A stretch of DNA of 64,000 nt from Halobellus rarus (GTDB taxonomy: Archaea; Halobacteriota; Halobacteria; Halobacteriales; Haloferacaceae), in the NCBI RefSeq assembly GCF_024494595.1, contig NZ_JANHDI010000004.1, forward strand, positions 1 to 64,000, given 5' to 3'. The translations under genes were made by a program, and so were the position numbers. Below, piece by piece: positions 43,736-53,246 of the stretch (positions are counted from its first letter, which is position 1; each line of letters opens with the position of its first letter). The notes beneath the pieces are model-generated. The model was not told where the DNA came from. It was given only the letters and a program-made list of their open reading frames with translations, and searched no databases.

Positions 43736-44329
43736 TCAACCGTACCGCTCTTCCTCCCAGGGGTTCGCCGACGCGGAGTAGCCGCGCTGCTCCCAGTAGC
43801 CCCGCTCGGTCTCGGTGAGGAACTCCACGCCGTCGACCCACTTTGCCCCCTTGTACGCGTACTTGTGCGGCGTCACGACACGGAGCGGCCCGCCGTGGGG
43901 TTCCGGCAGCGCGTCGCCGTCCAGACGGTACGCGAACAGGACGTCCTCACGCAGACACTCCGAAAGTGGGAGGTCGGTGGTGTACCCGTCGAGCGCGTGA
44001 AAGAGCACGTGCGTCGCCTCGTCTCGAATCCCGGCCTCCGCGGCGAGCGTCGGGAACGGGACGCCGGTGAACTCGCAGTCGAACGTGCTCCATCCCGTGA
44101 CGCAGTGGAAGTCCTGGCGTTGCGTGGTGGCTGGGAGGCCCCGGAACTCCTCGAGATCGTAGCTGCGCTCGTCGTCGACGGCACCCCAAACGTCGAACGA
44201 CCACGTCTCGGGCGTCCAGGATGGCGTCCCGCTCTTCGAGAGCACGGGGAAGTCGTCGGTTTCACGCTGTCCGGGCGGGAGTCGTGAATCCCCAAACTCC
44301 CGATAGAGGTCTGTCACGTCTTCGTCCAT
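43736..44329 (-). CDS. Sulfite-oxidase-fold molybdopterin protein
   Basis: A 197-residue protein of the sulfite oxidase/YedY-like molybdopterin fold. The Mo-binding cysteine is Cys76 in FHCVTGWS, and GGPLRVVTPHKYAYKGAKWV is the family's C-terminal signature. No Tat or Sec signal and no dimerisation domain, so it is a compact cytoplasmic form. Substrate unknown; methionine-sulfoxide or sulfite chemistry is possible. ATG 44329 chosen; an upstream start at 44353 adds eight residues. Confidence 0.88.
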   Translation of the reverse strand: MDEDVTDLYREFGDSRLPPGQRETDDFPVLSKSGTPSWTPETWSFDVWGAVDDERSYDLEEFRGLPATTQRQDFHCVTGWSTFDCEFTGVPFPTLAAEAGIRDEATHVLFHALDGYTTDLPLSECLREDVLFAYRLDGDALPEPHGGPLRVVTPHKYAYKGAKWVDGVEFLTETERGYWEQRGYSASANPWEEERYG

Positions 44330-44563
44330 ACGTACTCCTATGAGTCGACACACCTTACGGTGCCGTTCCTGTATGGTTGGAGGTTGACTACGGATGACTA
44401 GCTCCTCCGTGCTGGATCAGCCCCCGCGCCGAGTACCACGAAACCTAATAATTATGCGCTTATTAACAAATTAAGATACTCATTTTGTAAACTATACTTC
44501 TCTTATCCGGGAAACTTCGCCGTAGGGTTTAAATAACCCGGCTCCAAACCCCCTCACGTTCAG

Positions 44564-44773
44564 ATGCCCAAGGTGAACATCAACGTCCCCGAACACCTCG
44601 AGATGCAGATCGCACAACTCGTCGACCAGGGCGAGTTCGTCAACAGGGAGGAAGCCATCGAAGAACTGCTCTCCACAGGTCTGCGGGCGTTCAAGACGAG
44701 TGGCCCGATGGACGAAGACGATCGCTTCGAAGACGACGGGATGATGGGCCACGAGGACGAGTACGTCTTCTGA
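44564..44773 (+). CDS. Ribbon-helix-helix (CopG-like) DNA-binding protein
   Basis: A 69-residue protein: a short strand (PKVNINVP), two helices (HLEMQIAQLVDQ, REEAIEELLSTGLRAF) and an acidic tail ending DEYVF. This is the small RHH regulator layout, probably dimeric. A TATA-like tttaaataa (44528-44536) lies about 32 bases upstream. Targets unknown. Confidence 0.85.
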   Translation: MPKVNINVPEHLEMQIAQLVDQGEFVNREEAIEELLSTGLRAFKTSGPMDEDDRFEDDGMMGHEDEYVF

Positions 44774-44827
44774 CCGTGTCAGTTCCCACCAATAATCCTT
44801 AAATCGGGCTCTCACGTATCCACGTCT

Positions 44828-45106
44828 ATGCACAAAGACGAGCTTCTGGAACTGCACGAGCAGATGGTGATCATCAAGGACAACTTCGCGGCGCGCGAGG
44901 ACGTCGACGGCAGCATCTTCGACAAGTACGAGAACCTCGAAGTCGACCCGTCTCACGTGCACAAATCCAAGAGCGAGCACAAACACGCCGTCTTCGTGCT
45001 CGGCAACGCGCTCGCGACGGCGATGAGCGAAGACGAGTTCTCGAACGCCGGACGCGTGGGCAAGCGGATGGAGGAACTCGCGAAGGACGCCGAAGGGAAG
45101 ATCTGA
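44828..45106 (+). CDS. UPF0058 family protein
   Basis: A 92-residue archaeal protein of the UPF0058 family: MHKDELLELHEQMV, then DPSHVHKSKSEHKHAVFVLG, with clustered histidines. Mostly helical. Function unknown, but it is conserved in archaea. TATA-like cttaaatc (44798-44805) lies about 26 bases before the ATG. Confidence 0.9.
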   Translation: MHKDELLELHEQMVIIKDNFAAREDVDGSIFDKYENLEVDPSHVHKSKSEHKHAVFVLGNALATAMSEDEFSNAGRVGKRMEELAKDAEGKI

Positions 45107-45240
45107 GTTCGGGGCTCGTATCCGGACGAACACCGCCCGCAAGTCACTCGTGTGCACTCCTCGGAAGCTCTCCGTAGGTTGATCGATCGCCCGGTCGAAA
45201 CGACGTAGTTTCTTAACCGCCCAGTCACTTCTGGGAGACG

Positions 45241-46938
45241 ATGGAGCCCCTCCCGGTCGAGTTGCTGCAGCGTATCGGCGTCGTGATCGCGCTGCTGTTC
45301 TCCCTCGGGGTCGTGTTCTTCCTGGATCGGCCGTCGACGCTCGGTGCGCGACTCCGCCGACGGTTCGTCCTCGGCGTCCCGTGGGGGACGCTCGTCACCG
45401 TCGTCTTCGTGCTCGCGGTGTATCTCTTCCTCCAGGGCGGGTACGAGCACTGGTACTCGCCGGTCACGATCCCGTTCCGGGCGTGGTCGTACTTCTACCC
45501 GCTCGGAATCGCCAGCGCCGCGTTCTCACACGGCGGGGCGGGGCACCTCGTCGGCAACCTCGTCGGGACGCTGACGCTCGCGCCCCTCGCGGAGTACGCC
45601 TGGGGACACTTCCCGCGCGAACGCGGGTCGCACTCGTTCGGGTCGCTGCGGACCAACCCCTACGTCCGCGCCTTTCTCGTCTTTCCGGTCGCCGTCGTCG
45701 TCGTGGGACTGCTCACGTCCGTTTTCGCGATCGGTCCGATCATCGGGTTCTCCGGCGTCGTCTTCGCGTTCGCGGGCGTCGCCCTCGTCAACTATCCTCT
45801 CGGAACGGTCGTCGCACTCGCCGGCGGTAGCGCGCTTCGACTGGTGTACAACACGCTCCAGACGCCGGTGCTCACCGCCAGCGGCCGCCCGGGATACATC
45901 ACGCCGTGGTGGGCGGACATCGCCATCCAGGGGCACGCCCTGGGCCTGCTCATCGGCGTGCTCGTCGGCCTCGCCGTCGTCCGGAGCCGTTCCCGCGGCG
46001 ATCGACCGAGCGCGCGGCGTCTCTGGCTCGGCACAGTGCTGTTCGCCGTCGAACAGTCGCTGTGGGCGGTGTACTGGTTCCGGGGCGGCGAGACCTTCGT
46101 GCTCTACCGGGCCGCGGGCGTGATCCTCGTCGCGGCGCTCGCACTCGTCGTCGTCTTCGCCGTCGTCGCTCGCGACGACCCGCTCTTCACTTGGGAACTC
46201 GCCGGCGACAGCGAGGCCCAAAGCGCCTCTGACAGCCGGACGAAGTCCCGCGACAGCGTGGTCGTGCGAAACTGGCAGGTCGCCGCCGTCGTTCTCCTGC
46301 TCTCGACGGCTGCGATCGCGGGTCCCGCGGTACCTGCGAACCTGTTCACCGCGGAGTCCGGCGAGCTTCCGGGTGACGAACTGACCGTCCGCGACTACGA
46401 GGTGACGTACGCCGAGGACGTCGAGAACGGTCTCGTCGCGGTCGTCGACGTGGAGGCGTTCGGGGAGACGACCGCCGTCAACACCTCCGGCGTCATCGTT
46501 CGCAGCGAGCAGCGCGGCATCTGGACGACGACGGTCACGAAGGGGCGACTCGCCTTCGACGGGCAGGTCGCCGTCCGCCTCGGGGGCGTCGGGTGGCGAG
46601 AAACCGTGTACGCACAGCGCGACGGGTGGAACGTGCTCGGCAACGGCACGGCCTACCGCGTCGCGCTCGGCGACAACGAGTCCGGACGGGTCGTGTACAC
46701 GTCCGATCCGGTTACCGCCGCGCCGACGCTCGCCGAGCGGAACGTGACCGTCGTTCCGACGGAAAACCGGTATCTCCTGCGCGTCGACCGCGGAAACGAG
46801 TCTCTCAGCACTCAGATCCCGGCGAAAAACGAGTCGGTGACGCTCGACGGACTGACGTTCACGCGCAACGGCTCCCGCGTGTCCGTCTCCTACGACGGGA
46901 CCCGGTTACAACTGCTCGCGAAGGAAACCTACGAGTGA
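45241..46938 (+). CDS. Rhomboid-family protease with extracellular C-terminal domain
   Basis: A 565-residue protein. The N-terminal half is a multi-span rhomboid domain: HGGAGHLVGNLVGTL (L1-TM2 region), catalytic serine in IGFSGVVFAFAG (GxSG) and the catalytic histidine in IQGHALGLLIG. A further membrane segment (VAAVVLLLSTAAIAGPAVP) then leads to a ~200-residue beta-rich, Thr/Val-rich domain likely outside the cell. The protease cleaves within or near membranes. Rhomboids with such a large exported domain are less usual. Confidence 0.87.
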   Translation: MEPLPVELLQRIGVVIALLFSLGVVFFLDRPSTLGARLRRRFVLGVPWGTLVTVVFVLAVYLFLQGGYEHWYSPVTIPFRAWSYFYPLGIASAAFSHGGAGHLVGNLVGTLTLAPLAEYAWGHFPRERGSHSFGSLRTNPYVRAFLVFPVAVVVVGLLTSVFAIGPIIGFSGVVFAFAGVALVNYPLGTVVALAGGSALRLVYNTLQTPVLTASGRPGYITPWWADIAIQGHALGLLIGVLVGLAVVRSRSRGDRPSARRLWLGTVLFAVEQSLWAVYWFRGGETFVLYRAAGVILVAALALVVVFAVVARDDPLFTWELAGDSEAQSASDSRTKSRDSVVVRNWQVAAVVLLLSTAAIAGPAVPANLFTAESGELPGDELTVRDYEVTYAEDVENGLVAVVDVEAFGETTAVNTSGVIVRSEQRGIWTTTVTKGRLAFDGQVAVRLGGVGWRETVYAQRDGWNVLGNGTAYRVALGDNESGRVVYTSDPVTAAPTLAERNVTVVPTENRYLLRVDRGNESLSTQIPAKNESVTLDGLTFTRNGSRVSVSYDGTRLQLLAKETYE

Positions 46939-46987
46939 GTCGGGCGGGGCGCTCACACACGAATCCGCCGTTTGCCATCCCCGGCCA

Positions 46988-47635
46988 CTACTCGCGGTTG
47001 TCGCCGTCACCGCCGGACCACTCGATCCGGTAGACCTCGGCGTCGATCTCCTCGGCGTCGGCCTCGTGGAAGTCGAACTGCCGCTCCAAAGCGAGCGTCG
47101 CCTGGAACGCGTGCGTCACCGAGCCTCCCCTGTCGGCCGCGAAGGACTCGACGAACTCCCGCGATCCCGCGTTGTGGACCGAGTAGGAGACGTCGGCGAT
47201 CGACGCGGCGGTTTCGAGGAACGCCCGGTCGGCGTGTTCGTTCCCGCGCTGCGCGCCGAAGGGGGGATTCATCAGGACGGTCGTCGGGCCGTCCGGACAC
47301 AGCGGTGCACGCGTCGCGTCCGCGTGGACCCAGTCGATCGGCGCCCGCGTCCCGACCCGTCGTCGGTTCTTCACGGCCGTCGAAAGCGCCGTGCGATCGA
47401 CGTCGATGCCGACGACGCGGGACGGACCCCTGAGCGCGGCCCCGAGCGCCAACATCCCCGTGCCGGTACCGAGGTCGACGACGAGCCGGTCCTCGACGTC
47501 GCCGTTCAGATCCGCGACGTGGACGACGTGGGCGGCCAGTTCCGGGGGCGTCGGATACTGTTCGAGGTCCGCCTGCGGATCCTCGAACCCCGCGACGACG
47601 GCCAGTTGCGTCTCCAGCGCCGACTTCGTTCCCAT
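46988..47635 (-). CDS. METTL5-like N6-adenine RNA methyltransferase
   Basis: A 215-residue SAM-dependent methylase. EQYPTPPELAAHV, the SAM motif VVDLGTGTGMLALG, an acidic strand (VVGIDVD) and the catalytic NPPFG match the METTL5 family, which makes m6A in rRNA. Start at ATG 47635; a GTG at 47644 is less likely. A short ORF (47635-47721) ends exactly on this start (TGATG). Confidence 0.85.
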   Translation of the reverse strand: MGTKSALETQLAVVAGFEDPQADLEQYPTPPELAAHVVHVADLNGDVEDRLVVDLGTGTGMLALGAALRGPSRVVGIDVDRTALSTAVKNRRRVGTRAPIDWVHADATRAPLCPDGPTTVLMNPPFGAQRGNEHADRAFLETAASIADVSYSVHNAGSREFVESFAADRGGSVTHAFQATLALERQFDFHEADAEEIDAEVYRIEWSGGDGDNRE

Positions 47636-47721
47636 CAGTGACACCCCCCGGTCACCCCGACGGCGACCCCGTCCGCGGCGGCTCCCTCGGCGTAACGGGG
47701 CGGCGCGAAGATCGGTCTCAT
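47635..47721 (-). CDS. 28-codon leader ORF upstream of the METTL5-like gene
   Basis: Starts at ATG 47721, 27 bases after a good TATA box, so it would be the first codon of a leaderless transcript. It encodes 28 residues (MRPIFAPPRYAEGAAADGV...) and its TGA overlaps the methylase ATG by one base (TGATG). It is out of frame with the methylase. It may be a coupling device or leader peptide; protein function not evident. Confidence 0.5.
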   Translation of the reverse strand: MRPIFAPPRYAEGAAADGVAVGVTGGCH

Positions 47722-47743
47722 CGCCGTAGCGTATCCCCCGAGA

Positions 47744-47752
47744 GTATAAAAA
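47744..47752 (-). promoter_or_regulatory. TATA box of the leader ORF/METTL5-like operon
   Basis: Plus-strand gtataaaaa, about 27 bases upstream of the ATG at 47721 and about 113 bases from the methylase ATG, so the transcript probably begins at the leader ORF. Confidence 0.65.
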
Positions 47753-47806
47753 CCCGGCTCCGTTCGATGCCCTTCACGGCGCACTCACACGATCGCTCTC
47801 CCGTCG

Positions 47807-48127
47807 TCAGCCACCGGAAACTGCGTGTAACCCCGTGATGCCGACGACGATCAGGCCGATGAACGCCACCCGAAGCGGGGAGGCCGGTTCGTCGAAGAGA
47901 ACGACGCCCAGAGAAGCCGTTCCGACCGCCCCGATACCGGTCCAGACGGCGTACGCCGTTCCGATCGGGAGGTCCTCGACGGCCCGAGCCAACAGCACCA
48001 TACTGGCGACGATGGCGACCGCCGTGCCGAGCGTCGGCACCGGTTTCGAGAACCCCTCGGAGTATTCGAGTCCGATCGCCCAGCCGATCTCGAACAGGCC
48101 CGCGAGGATCAGGAGATACCACGACAT
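47807..48127 (-). CDS. SMR-family small multidrug/guanidinium exporter
   Basis: A 106-residue, four-span small multidrug resistance protein. MSWYLLILAGLFEIGWAIGLEYSEGF carries the essential membrane glutamate (Glu13), and GTAYAVWTGIGAVGTA is the conserved third span. The WAIGLEYSEGF form resembles the SugE/Gdx guanidinium exporters more than EmrE. A single gene, so probably a homodimer. Confidence 0.88.
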   Translation of the reverse strand: MSWYLLILAGLFEIGWAIGLEYSEGFSKPVPTLGTAVAIVASMVLLARAVEDLPIGTAYAVWTGIGAVGTASLGVVLFDEPASPLRVAFIGLIVVGITGLHAVSGG

Positions 48128-48209
48128 AGCGTCTGCTCCGTTCCCTACCCGGCTATAGGTTCCGTGTTTCGACGAACGTGAACTCGCCGGCGTCGGTCGG
48201 ACGCCGCTG

Positions 48210-49196
48210 TCAGTAGGACTTCCGCACGACCACCGACCCGTCGGCGTCGCGGACGGTGACCACGTCGCCGTCGTTGTTCCAGACGGCGCCCCCAGCGCCC
48301 CAGTAGAGGGTCTCTTCGGTATCTGCTCCCGACCCGGTTCGCAGAGTCAAGTCCGAACCGGGATCCACGACGGTCCCCTCGGGGAACGGATAGGTGTGGT
48401 CCGCCGCGTCGGAGACGATCCATCCCGAGACGTCGAGCGGTTCCTCGCCCGAATTACGGAACACGACGTACTCGTCGTTCAGGTTCTCGTTGTCGTTGCC
48501 CGCGGCGTCGTAGTGAATCTCCGCGACGGTCAGCGACCCGTCGCCGCCGTCGGTGCGGGCCGCGGCCGCGTCGGTCGTCGATCCGGCCGTGTTCGAGACG
48601 GCTTCGGGGTCGGCGCAGGCCCACAGGCCGCGCCGGTCTTCCCGCGCGCTCGCCTCGGTCCGCTCGTACCGTTCACGTTCGGTAAAGGTGCTCTCGTACA
48701 GGCGGGCGTGGCCCTCCCGGAGGAGCGCGTGGTTGAACGACTCGCCGTCCACGAACACGTACGCGAGCAGCCGCCCGTAGTACCCTCGCCGATCCGACCG
48801 CTCGTCGAAGACGAGCGAGACCGTCTCCCCGGCCAACCGCTCGTTCGCGTACGCCGATGCCCGTTCTCCCGCGGACCGGAGACAGGCCTCGCCCGCCTCC
48901 GTCTCGGGCACGCCCTCGAACTCGTCCGGGGAGTTCGACCCGTGTACCTCCGGCGTATCGACGCCGAGCAACCGGACGGTCTCCCGCGTCCCGTTCGGAT
49001 ACGCGACCGTTACCGTGTCCCCGTCTACCACGTCCGTGACGGTGACTCGGAGGCCTTCGACGGAGGGATCGAGCGTCGGTGCCTCCGTGCCAGCAGCCGT
49101 GGTCGTCGCACCCGCCTCGCTCTCGGAGACCGGCGTTCCGGAGAGGCAACCAGTGGTAACGACGAGAAAGACGATAACGACCGTCAGGGCGCGCAT
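48210..49196 (-). CDS. Secreted thermonuclease-like lipoprotein with lamin-tail domain
   Basis: A 328-residue exported protein. The N-terminus has a hydrophobic signal and lipobox (VVTTGC). A staphylococcal-nuclease-like domain follows: [37 protein letters not shown] and GLWAC, containing the catalytic Arg/Asp/Glu set. The C-terminal domain ([21 protein letters not shown], then VSGWIVSD) is of the lamin-tail/LTD type. Likely a surface-anchored DNA/RNA-degrading enzyme. ATG 49196 gives the signal peptide; longer upstream starts would hide it. Confidence 0.87.
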   Translation of the reverse strand: MRALTVVIVFLVVTTGCLSGTPVSESEAGATTTAAGTEAPTLDPSVEGLRVTVTDVVDGDTVTVAYPNGTRETVRLLGVDTPEVHGSNSPDEFEGVPETEAGEACLRSAGERASAYANERLAGETVSLVFDERSDRRGYYGRLLAYVFVDGESFNHALLREGHARLYESTFTERERYERTEASAREDRRGLWACADPEAVSNTAGSTTDAAAARTDGGDGSLTVAEIHYDAAGNDNENLNDEYVVFRNSGEEPLDVSGWIVSDAADHTYPFPEGTVVDPGSDLTLRTGSGADTEETLYWGAGGAVWNNDGDVVTVRDADGSVVVRKSY

Positions 49197-49273
49197 ACAC
49201 GGCTTTGGGACGGCCGAGGCATATACCGATTGGGGGCTCCGCGGGATTTCATATTGGTATTCTGTCACAAAGG

Positions 49274-49280
49274 TTTAAAT
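49274..49280 (+). promoter_or_regulatory. TATA-like box of the tfb gene
   Basis: Sequence tttaaat, about 28 bases before the ATG at 49305; leaderless spacing. Confidence 0.55.
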
Positions 49281-49304
49281 TCACTGTTCACCACAAACCT
49301 TATA

Positions 49305-50258
49305 ATGGAACGTTCGCGTCGTCAGCGCCAGCGAGAGCAGGAGACCGAACAGACAGGCGACGAACGGGTCGTTTGCCCGGAGTGCGAGTCCGAAAACATC
49401 GTCACGGACGCCGATCAGGGGGAGCTCGTCTGTGACGACTGTGGCCTGGTGTTGGACGAACAGCAGATCGACAGAGGGCCGGAGTGGCGGGCGTTCAACC
49501 ACTCCGAGCGGCAATCGAAGTCCCGCGTGGGCGCGCCGATCACGGAGACGATGCACGATCGCGGCCTGACGACGACGATCGACTGGAAGGACAAGGACGC
49601 CTACGGGCGATCGCTCTCCTCGGAGAAGCGCTCGCAGATGCACCGCCTGCGCAAGTGGCAGGAGCGCATCCGGACGAAGGACGCGGGCGAGCGCAACCTC
49701 CAGTTCGCGCTCTCCGAAATCGATCGAATGGCGTCGGCGCTCGGCGTCCCGCGCTCCGTACGGGAGGTCGCCTCCGTGATCTATCGGCGCGCGCTCAACG
49801 AGGACCTCATCCGCGGGCGATCCATCGAGGGCGTCGCCACCTCCGCGCTCTACGCCGCCTGTCGCCAGGAAGGGATCCCCCGCTCACTCGACGAGGTCGC
49901 GGAGGTCTCGCGCGTCCCCCAGAAGGAGATCGGACGGACGTATCGCTACATCTCTCAGGAACTCGGCCTGGAACTGAAACCCGTCGATCCCAAGCAGTTC
50001 GTGCCGCGCTTCGCCTCTTCGCTCGGACTCTCCGAGGAGGTCCAGTCGAAGGCGACGGAGATCATCGACGTCTCCGCCGAGCAGGGACTGCTCTCCGGGA
50101 AGTCCCCGACGGGGTTCGCGGCCGCGGCGATCTACGCGGCCTCGCTGCTCTGCAACGAGAAGAAGACCCAGCGCGAGGTCGCCGACGTCGCGCAGGTGAC
50201 CGAGGTCACCATCCGAAATCGGTATCAGGAGCAGATCGAAGCGATGGGCTTCCGCTAG
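49305..50258 (+). CDS. tfb: Transcription initiation factor TFB
   Basis: A 317-residue archaeal TFIIB homolog. The zinc ribbon has Cys24, 27, 43 and 46 (CPEC, CDDC), followed by the B-reader/linker region ([21 protein letters not shown]) and two cyclin repeats (about 125-215 and 220-317). It recruits RNA polymerase to TBP-bound promoters. Haloarchaea have several paralogs, so the number cannot be given. The long open frame upstream of 49305 is antisense to the nuclease and is not part of it. Confidence 0.96.
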   Translation: MERSRRQRQREQETEQTGDERVVCPECESENIVTDADQGELVCDDCGLVLDEQQIDRGPEWRAFNHSERQSKSRVGAPITETMHDRGLTTTIDWKDKDAYGRSLSSEKRSQMHRLRKWQERIRTKDAGERNLQFALSEIDRMASALGVPRSVREVASVIYRRALNEDLIRGRSIEGVATSALYAACRQEGIPRSLDEVAEVSRVPQKEIGRTYRYISQELGLELKPVDPKQFVPRFASSLGLSEEVQSKATEIIDVSAEQGLLSGKSPTGFAAAAIYAASLLCNEKKTQREVADVAQVTEVTIRNRYQEQIEAMGFR

Positions 50259-50297
50259 CGTTCTCACACCGACGGTTCTCCGCTGCTCCCACACGTC

Positions 50298-52040
50298 TCA
50301 CGTCTCGACCGCGCGCTGTTCCGCCACGCCCGTTTCCCGAACGAACACGACCACTTCGCGGTTCCACAGTCCCAGCCGGTAGGTCGTCACTTCGTAGTCC
50401 GGACCGAGACGCTCCGCGAGGGCGTCGCGGTGGGAGGGGTCGGCGACGACGATCCGCGGGAGCGACGCGTTCGCGTACGTCGAATCGAACGTCGAAACGT
50501 TCCCCGTACTCGCCGTGTCCGCGCCCGCCGCCTCGAAGTACCACGGCAGGGGAAGACGGTTCCCCCAGGCGTCGTCGACAGGTGGATAGCGGGTACTTCG
50601 ATCCGCCGGGACGTGATAGGCCGAACCGACGTAGTGCACTTCCGCCGTCGACGGGTCGTCGTCGGCAACGTCACGGGCGGTCGATTCAAGCCCTTCCAGG
50701 TCGTCGCTCGGCTGCGCGAACTGGGCCAGTTCGTTGCTCCTGTCTGACGGCCCGTAGACGTCGGCCGCGGTGACCGCGCCCGCCTGTGCGGTGACGGCGA
50801 CGACGACGAGGACGACCGCGACGATCGTTCCCGCGTCGGGTTCGACCCGTGAGACGGCGGCGAGACCGCGTCGAAGAACCGCAGCGAGGCCGACGGCCGC
50901 GGGCAGCGACAGCGGTGCGACGACGTGGACGAGCGTCCACGGCGCGGACACCTCCGAGAGCGTCGGAAACACGACGACTGCGGCGAGACCCCAGTAGCCG
51001 ACGCCCTCGACGAGCGGTCGGCGAGACGGCGCGTAGCGCGTCCAGAGCGTGGTTGCGACGCCCAGCAGGAGCACCGGGAGCGCAGCCGAAACGAGGAGTC
51101 CGACCGCGTCGCCGACGTACGGGAGGAACGCGTGCGTGCCGTCGGGGAATCGGTGGACGATGCGGACGCCGACGAGTCGCCTGAGCGCGCCGACCGTCCC
51201 CTCGTAGAACGCCAGGTGAAGCGTCGTCGGATCGTAGATTCCCACCTCGACCCCGGGACCCGACCGCGGGGCGAACAGGAACGCCGTGACGCCCACCGCG
51301 AGGAGGCCGGCGCGGGCCGCGGGCGTCGTCGTTCCCGCGAGTCGACCGCGGAGGACGCCCAGCGTCGCCCGAACGCTCGATCCCCGATCGGCGGCGACGC
51401 TCCGCTGGTCGACGAGGAGGATCCACGCCACGACCCAGCAGACGAGATAGCCGCTGACGAAGCCGGAGGACGCCGCCGCGAGCGGCAGCGAAACGGCCGC
51501 GGCGTAGGCGTCGCGTCGGCTCCGGCGATCCCACGCTCTGAGCGCGAAACCGACGGCGGCGAGGCCGAACAGCGCGAGCGGGACGTCGCCGCGAAGGAAG
51601 CGTGAGTAGTACAGAAGGAACGGCTGGACAGCGAGGATCACCGCGAAGAGCACCGTCTCCGCGTCGTCGAGGTAGTCCCGGAAGAGCAGCGCGACGAGCG
51701 GGAGTGCGGCTCCGAGAACGGCGACTGGAAGTCGTGCGATCCCCTCTGAGACGCCGAGGAGGGCGAACAGGGCGCGATCGAGCAGGTAGAGTAGCGGCCC
51801 GCCCGCGATCGGGCGATACTGGTACGCGCCGGTGTCGATGAACCTGAGCGCCCAGTACCCGACGCGGGCCTCGTCCCAGTGGAACGGCCGAGCGCCGAGG
51901 CCGACCAGCCGGAGTCCGAGACCCCCGAGCGCGACCGCGACGACGGCGAGAACGACAGAGTCCGATAGCGAAATCGGGTCCGCGAGCGGCGCGCGCCGCT
52001 TTTCGGATCCATCGGACGCGTCCTCGTCCTCGCCGGACAT
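50298..52040 (-). CDS. agl23: Agl23-type membrane glycosyltransferase-like protein
   Basis: A 580-residue multi-span protein of the archaeal TIGR03663/Agl23 (flippase-associated) family. The first luminal loop RPFHWDEARVGYWALRF and YRPIAGGPLLYLLDR are the signatures, and the fold resembles GT-C transferases (PMT-like). It is thought to help move dolichol-linked glycans for N-glycosylation. It ends with an extracellular globular domain. ATG 52040 is chosen because upstream codons are proline/arginine-rich and non-family. Confidence 0.85.
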   Translation of the reverse strand: MSGEDEDASDGSEKRRAPLADPISLSDSVVLAVVAVALGGLGLRLVGLGARPFHWDEARVGYWALRFIDTGAYQYRPIAGGPLLYLLDRALFALLGVSEGIARLPVAVLGAALPLVALLFRDYLDDAETVLFAVILAVQPFLLYYSRFLRGDVPLALFGLAAVGFALRAWDRRSRRDAYAAAVSLPLAAASSGFVSGYLVCWVVAWILLVDQRSVAADRGSSVRATLGVLRGRLAGTTTPAARAGLLAVGVTAFLFAPRSGPGVEVGIYDPTTLHLAFYEGTVGALRRLVGVRIVHRFPDGTHAFLPYVGDAVGLLVSAALPVLLLGVATTLWTRYAPSRRPLVEGVGYWGLAAVVVFPTLSEVSAPWTLVHVVAPLSLPAAVGLAAVLRRGLAAVSRVEPDAGTIVAVVLVVVAVTAQAGAVTAADVYGPSDRSNELAQFAQPSDDLEGLESTARDVADDDPSTAEVHYVGSAYHVPADRSTRYPPVDDAWGNRLPLPWYFEAAGADTASTGNVSTFDSTYANASLPRIVVADPSHRDALAERLGPDYEVTTYRLGLWNREVVVFVRETGVAEQRAVET

Positions 52041-52211
52041 ACGGTGCCGTCGCCGCTCGGGGGGTAGAAGTTTTGTGATCGGCGCCGGGGGAGCGGCGCC
52101 GGCTCGCCGAAACGGTTCGTATCGCCCCGGATCGACTCCGCCACCGACGGGCTCGCCAGGCGGACAGCCGCGATCCGCAACGCACAAGCGACCTCCCGCC
52201 CCAGTCCGCCT

Positions 52212-52556
52212 ATGAGCGTGGTCGAGTCGCTGCCGTCGCGACCGCTGGAACCGCAGGAGCTGTTGGAACTCAACGCCGCCGAGGCGCTGGAGATGGCCGT
52301 TCCGATCGAAGACGAGGGCCGAGTGACGGGAGTGCTGATCGCGACGGCGACCTGGGTGAAAGGCCTGGGTTTCGACCCGGACGCCGGGTCGTGGGCGGTC
52401 GTCGAGACCGTCTCGCTCGGCGACGGAATCGAGCGCGTCGACGCCTTGCAGGCCTGTGAGGCCGAGATCCTTCGGTTCCGCGGCGACGACCCGGCGGAAG
52501 TGACAGCCGCGAATGCACCCGGGACCTACGAACCAGCCGTCGACGGGAACGAGTGA
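52212..52556 (+). CDS. Conserved haloarchaeal protein, unknown function
   Basis: A 114-residue acidic, soluble protein, probably a mixed alpha/beta fold (VTGVLIATATWVKGLGFDPD in the middle). No catalytic motif or cysteine pair is visible. The codon and charge pattern are typical of a real gene. Function unrecognised. Confidence 0.7.
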   Translation: MSVVESLPSRPLEPQELLELNAAEALEMAVPIEDEGRVTGVLIATATWVKGLGFDPDAGSWAVVETVSLGDGIERVDALQACEAEILRFRGDDPAEVTAANAPGTYEPAVDGNE

Positions 52557-52700
52557 CGCCAGCGGAGAATCGAAACCCGCCGTCTATGCGTGATTCTACG
52601 GCTGACGAGGTACCGATCCGGCGCGTCGCGACCGGCCGTCTGGCAATCGCACCGACGGGGTAGTTTCTAAACCCTCGGCGTCGTACTCCAGTCTGAGACG

Positions 52701-53144
52701 ATGTACGACAACATCCTCGTTCCGACCGACGGTAGCGCCGCCAGCGAGGGGGCAGTGGATCACGCCATCGAACTCGCGAAACAGTACGACGCGACGTTGC
52801 ACGCGCTGTACGTGGTCGATACCGGCGCGTACTCGTCGATGGAAGTCGGCTCGGACATCGTCATCGAGGCGCTCCAGGAGGAGGGCAACCAGGCGGTCGA
52901 GCGGGTCGCGAGCGAGGCCGACGATGCCGGGATCCGGGTCGAAACGTCGGTCCGAACCGGAATCGCCCATCGAGCGATCGTCGAGTACGTCTCCGAGGAG
53001 GAGATCGACCTAGTGGTGATGGGAACTCACGGTCGGACCGGCGTCGGTCGATTCCTCCTCGGCAGCGTCGCCGAGAAGGTCGTCAGAACGGCCGACGCAC
53101 CGGTAATGACGGTTCGAGCCAACAAGGAGGAAACCGAAGAGTGA
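52701..53144 (+). CDS. UspA-type universal stress protein
   Basis: A 147-residue single-domain UspA: start MYDNILVPTDGSAASEGAVD, nucleotide loop VVMGTHGRTGVGRFLLGSVAEKVVR and end DAPVMTVR. ATP-binding type (GxxG-9-GS pattern). Related to, but shorter than, the protein at 12935. General stress or metabolite-sensing role. Confidence 0.93.
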   Translation: MYDNILVPTDGSAASEGAVDHAIELAKQYDATLHALYVVDTGAYSSMEVGSDIVIEALQEEGNQAVERVASEADDAGIRVETSVRTGIAHRAIVEYVSEEEIDLVVMGTHGRTGVGRFLLGSVAEKVVRTADAPVMTVRANKEETEE

Positions 53145-53246
53145 ACGGGGTCGGGACGCACGCCGCGAGTCAGGGTTACCGTCCGGGACGGCCACACGCC
53201 GACCGCTTCGCGAAGAGTTTTGAATCGGTCCGTCGAACGGCGAGGT

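Noticed and set aside
48396-49304. Upstream extension of TFB
   Set aside because: It is antisense to the nuclease gene; a TATA box and ATG at 49305 fix the real start.
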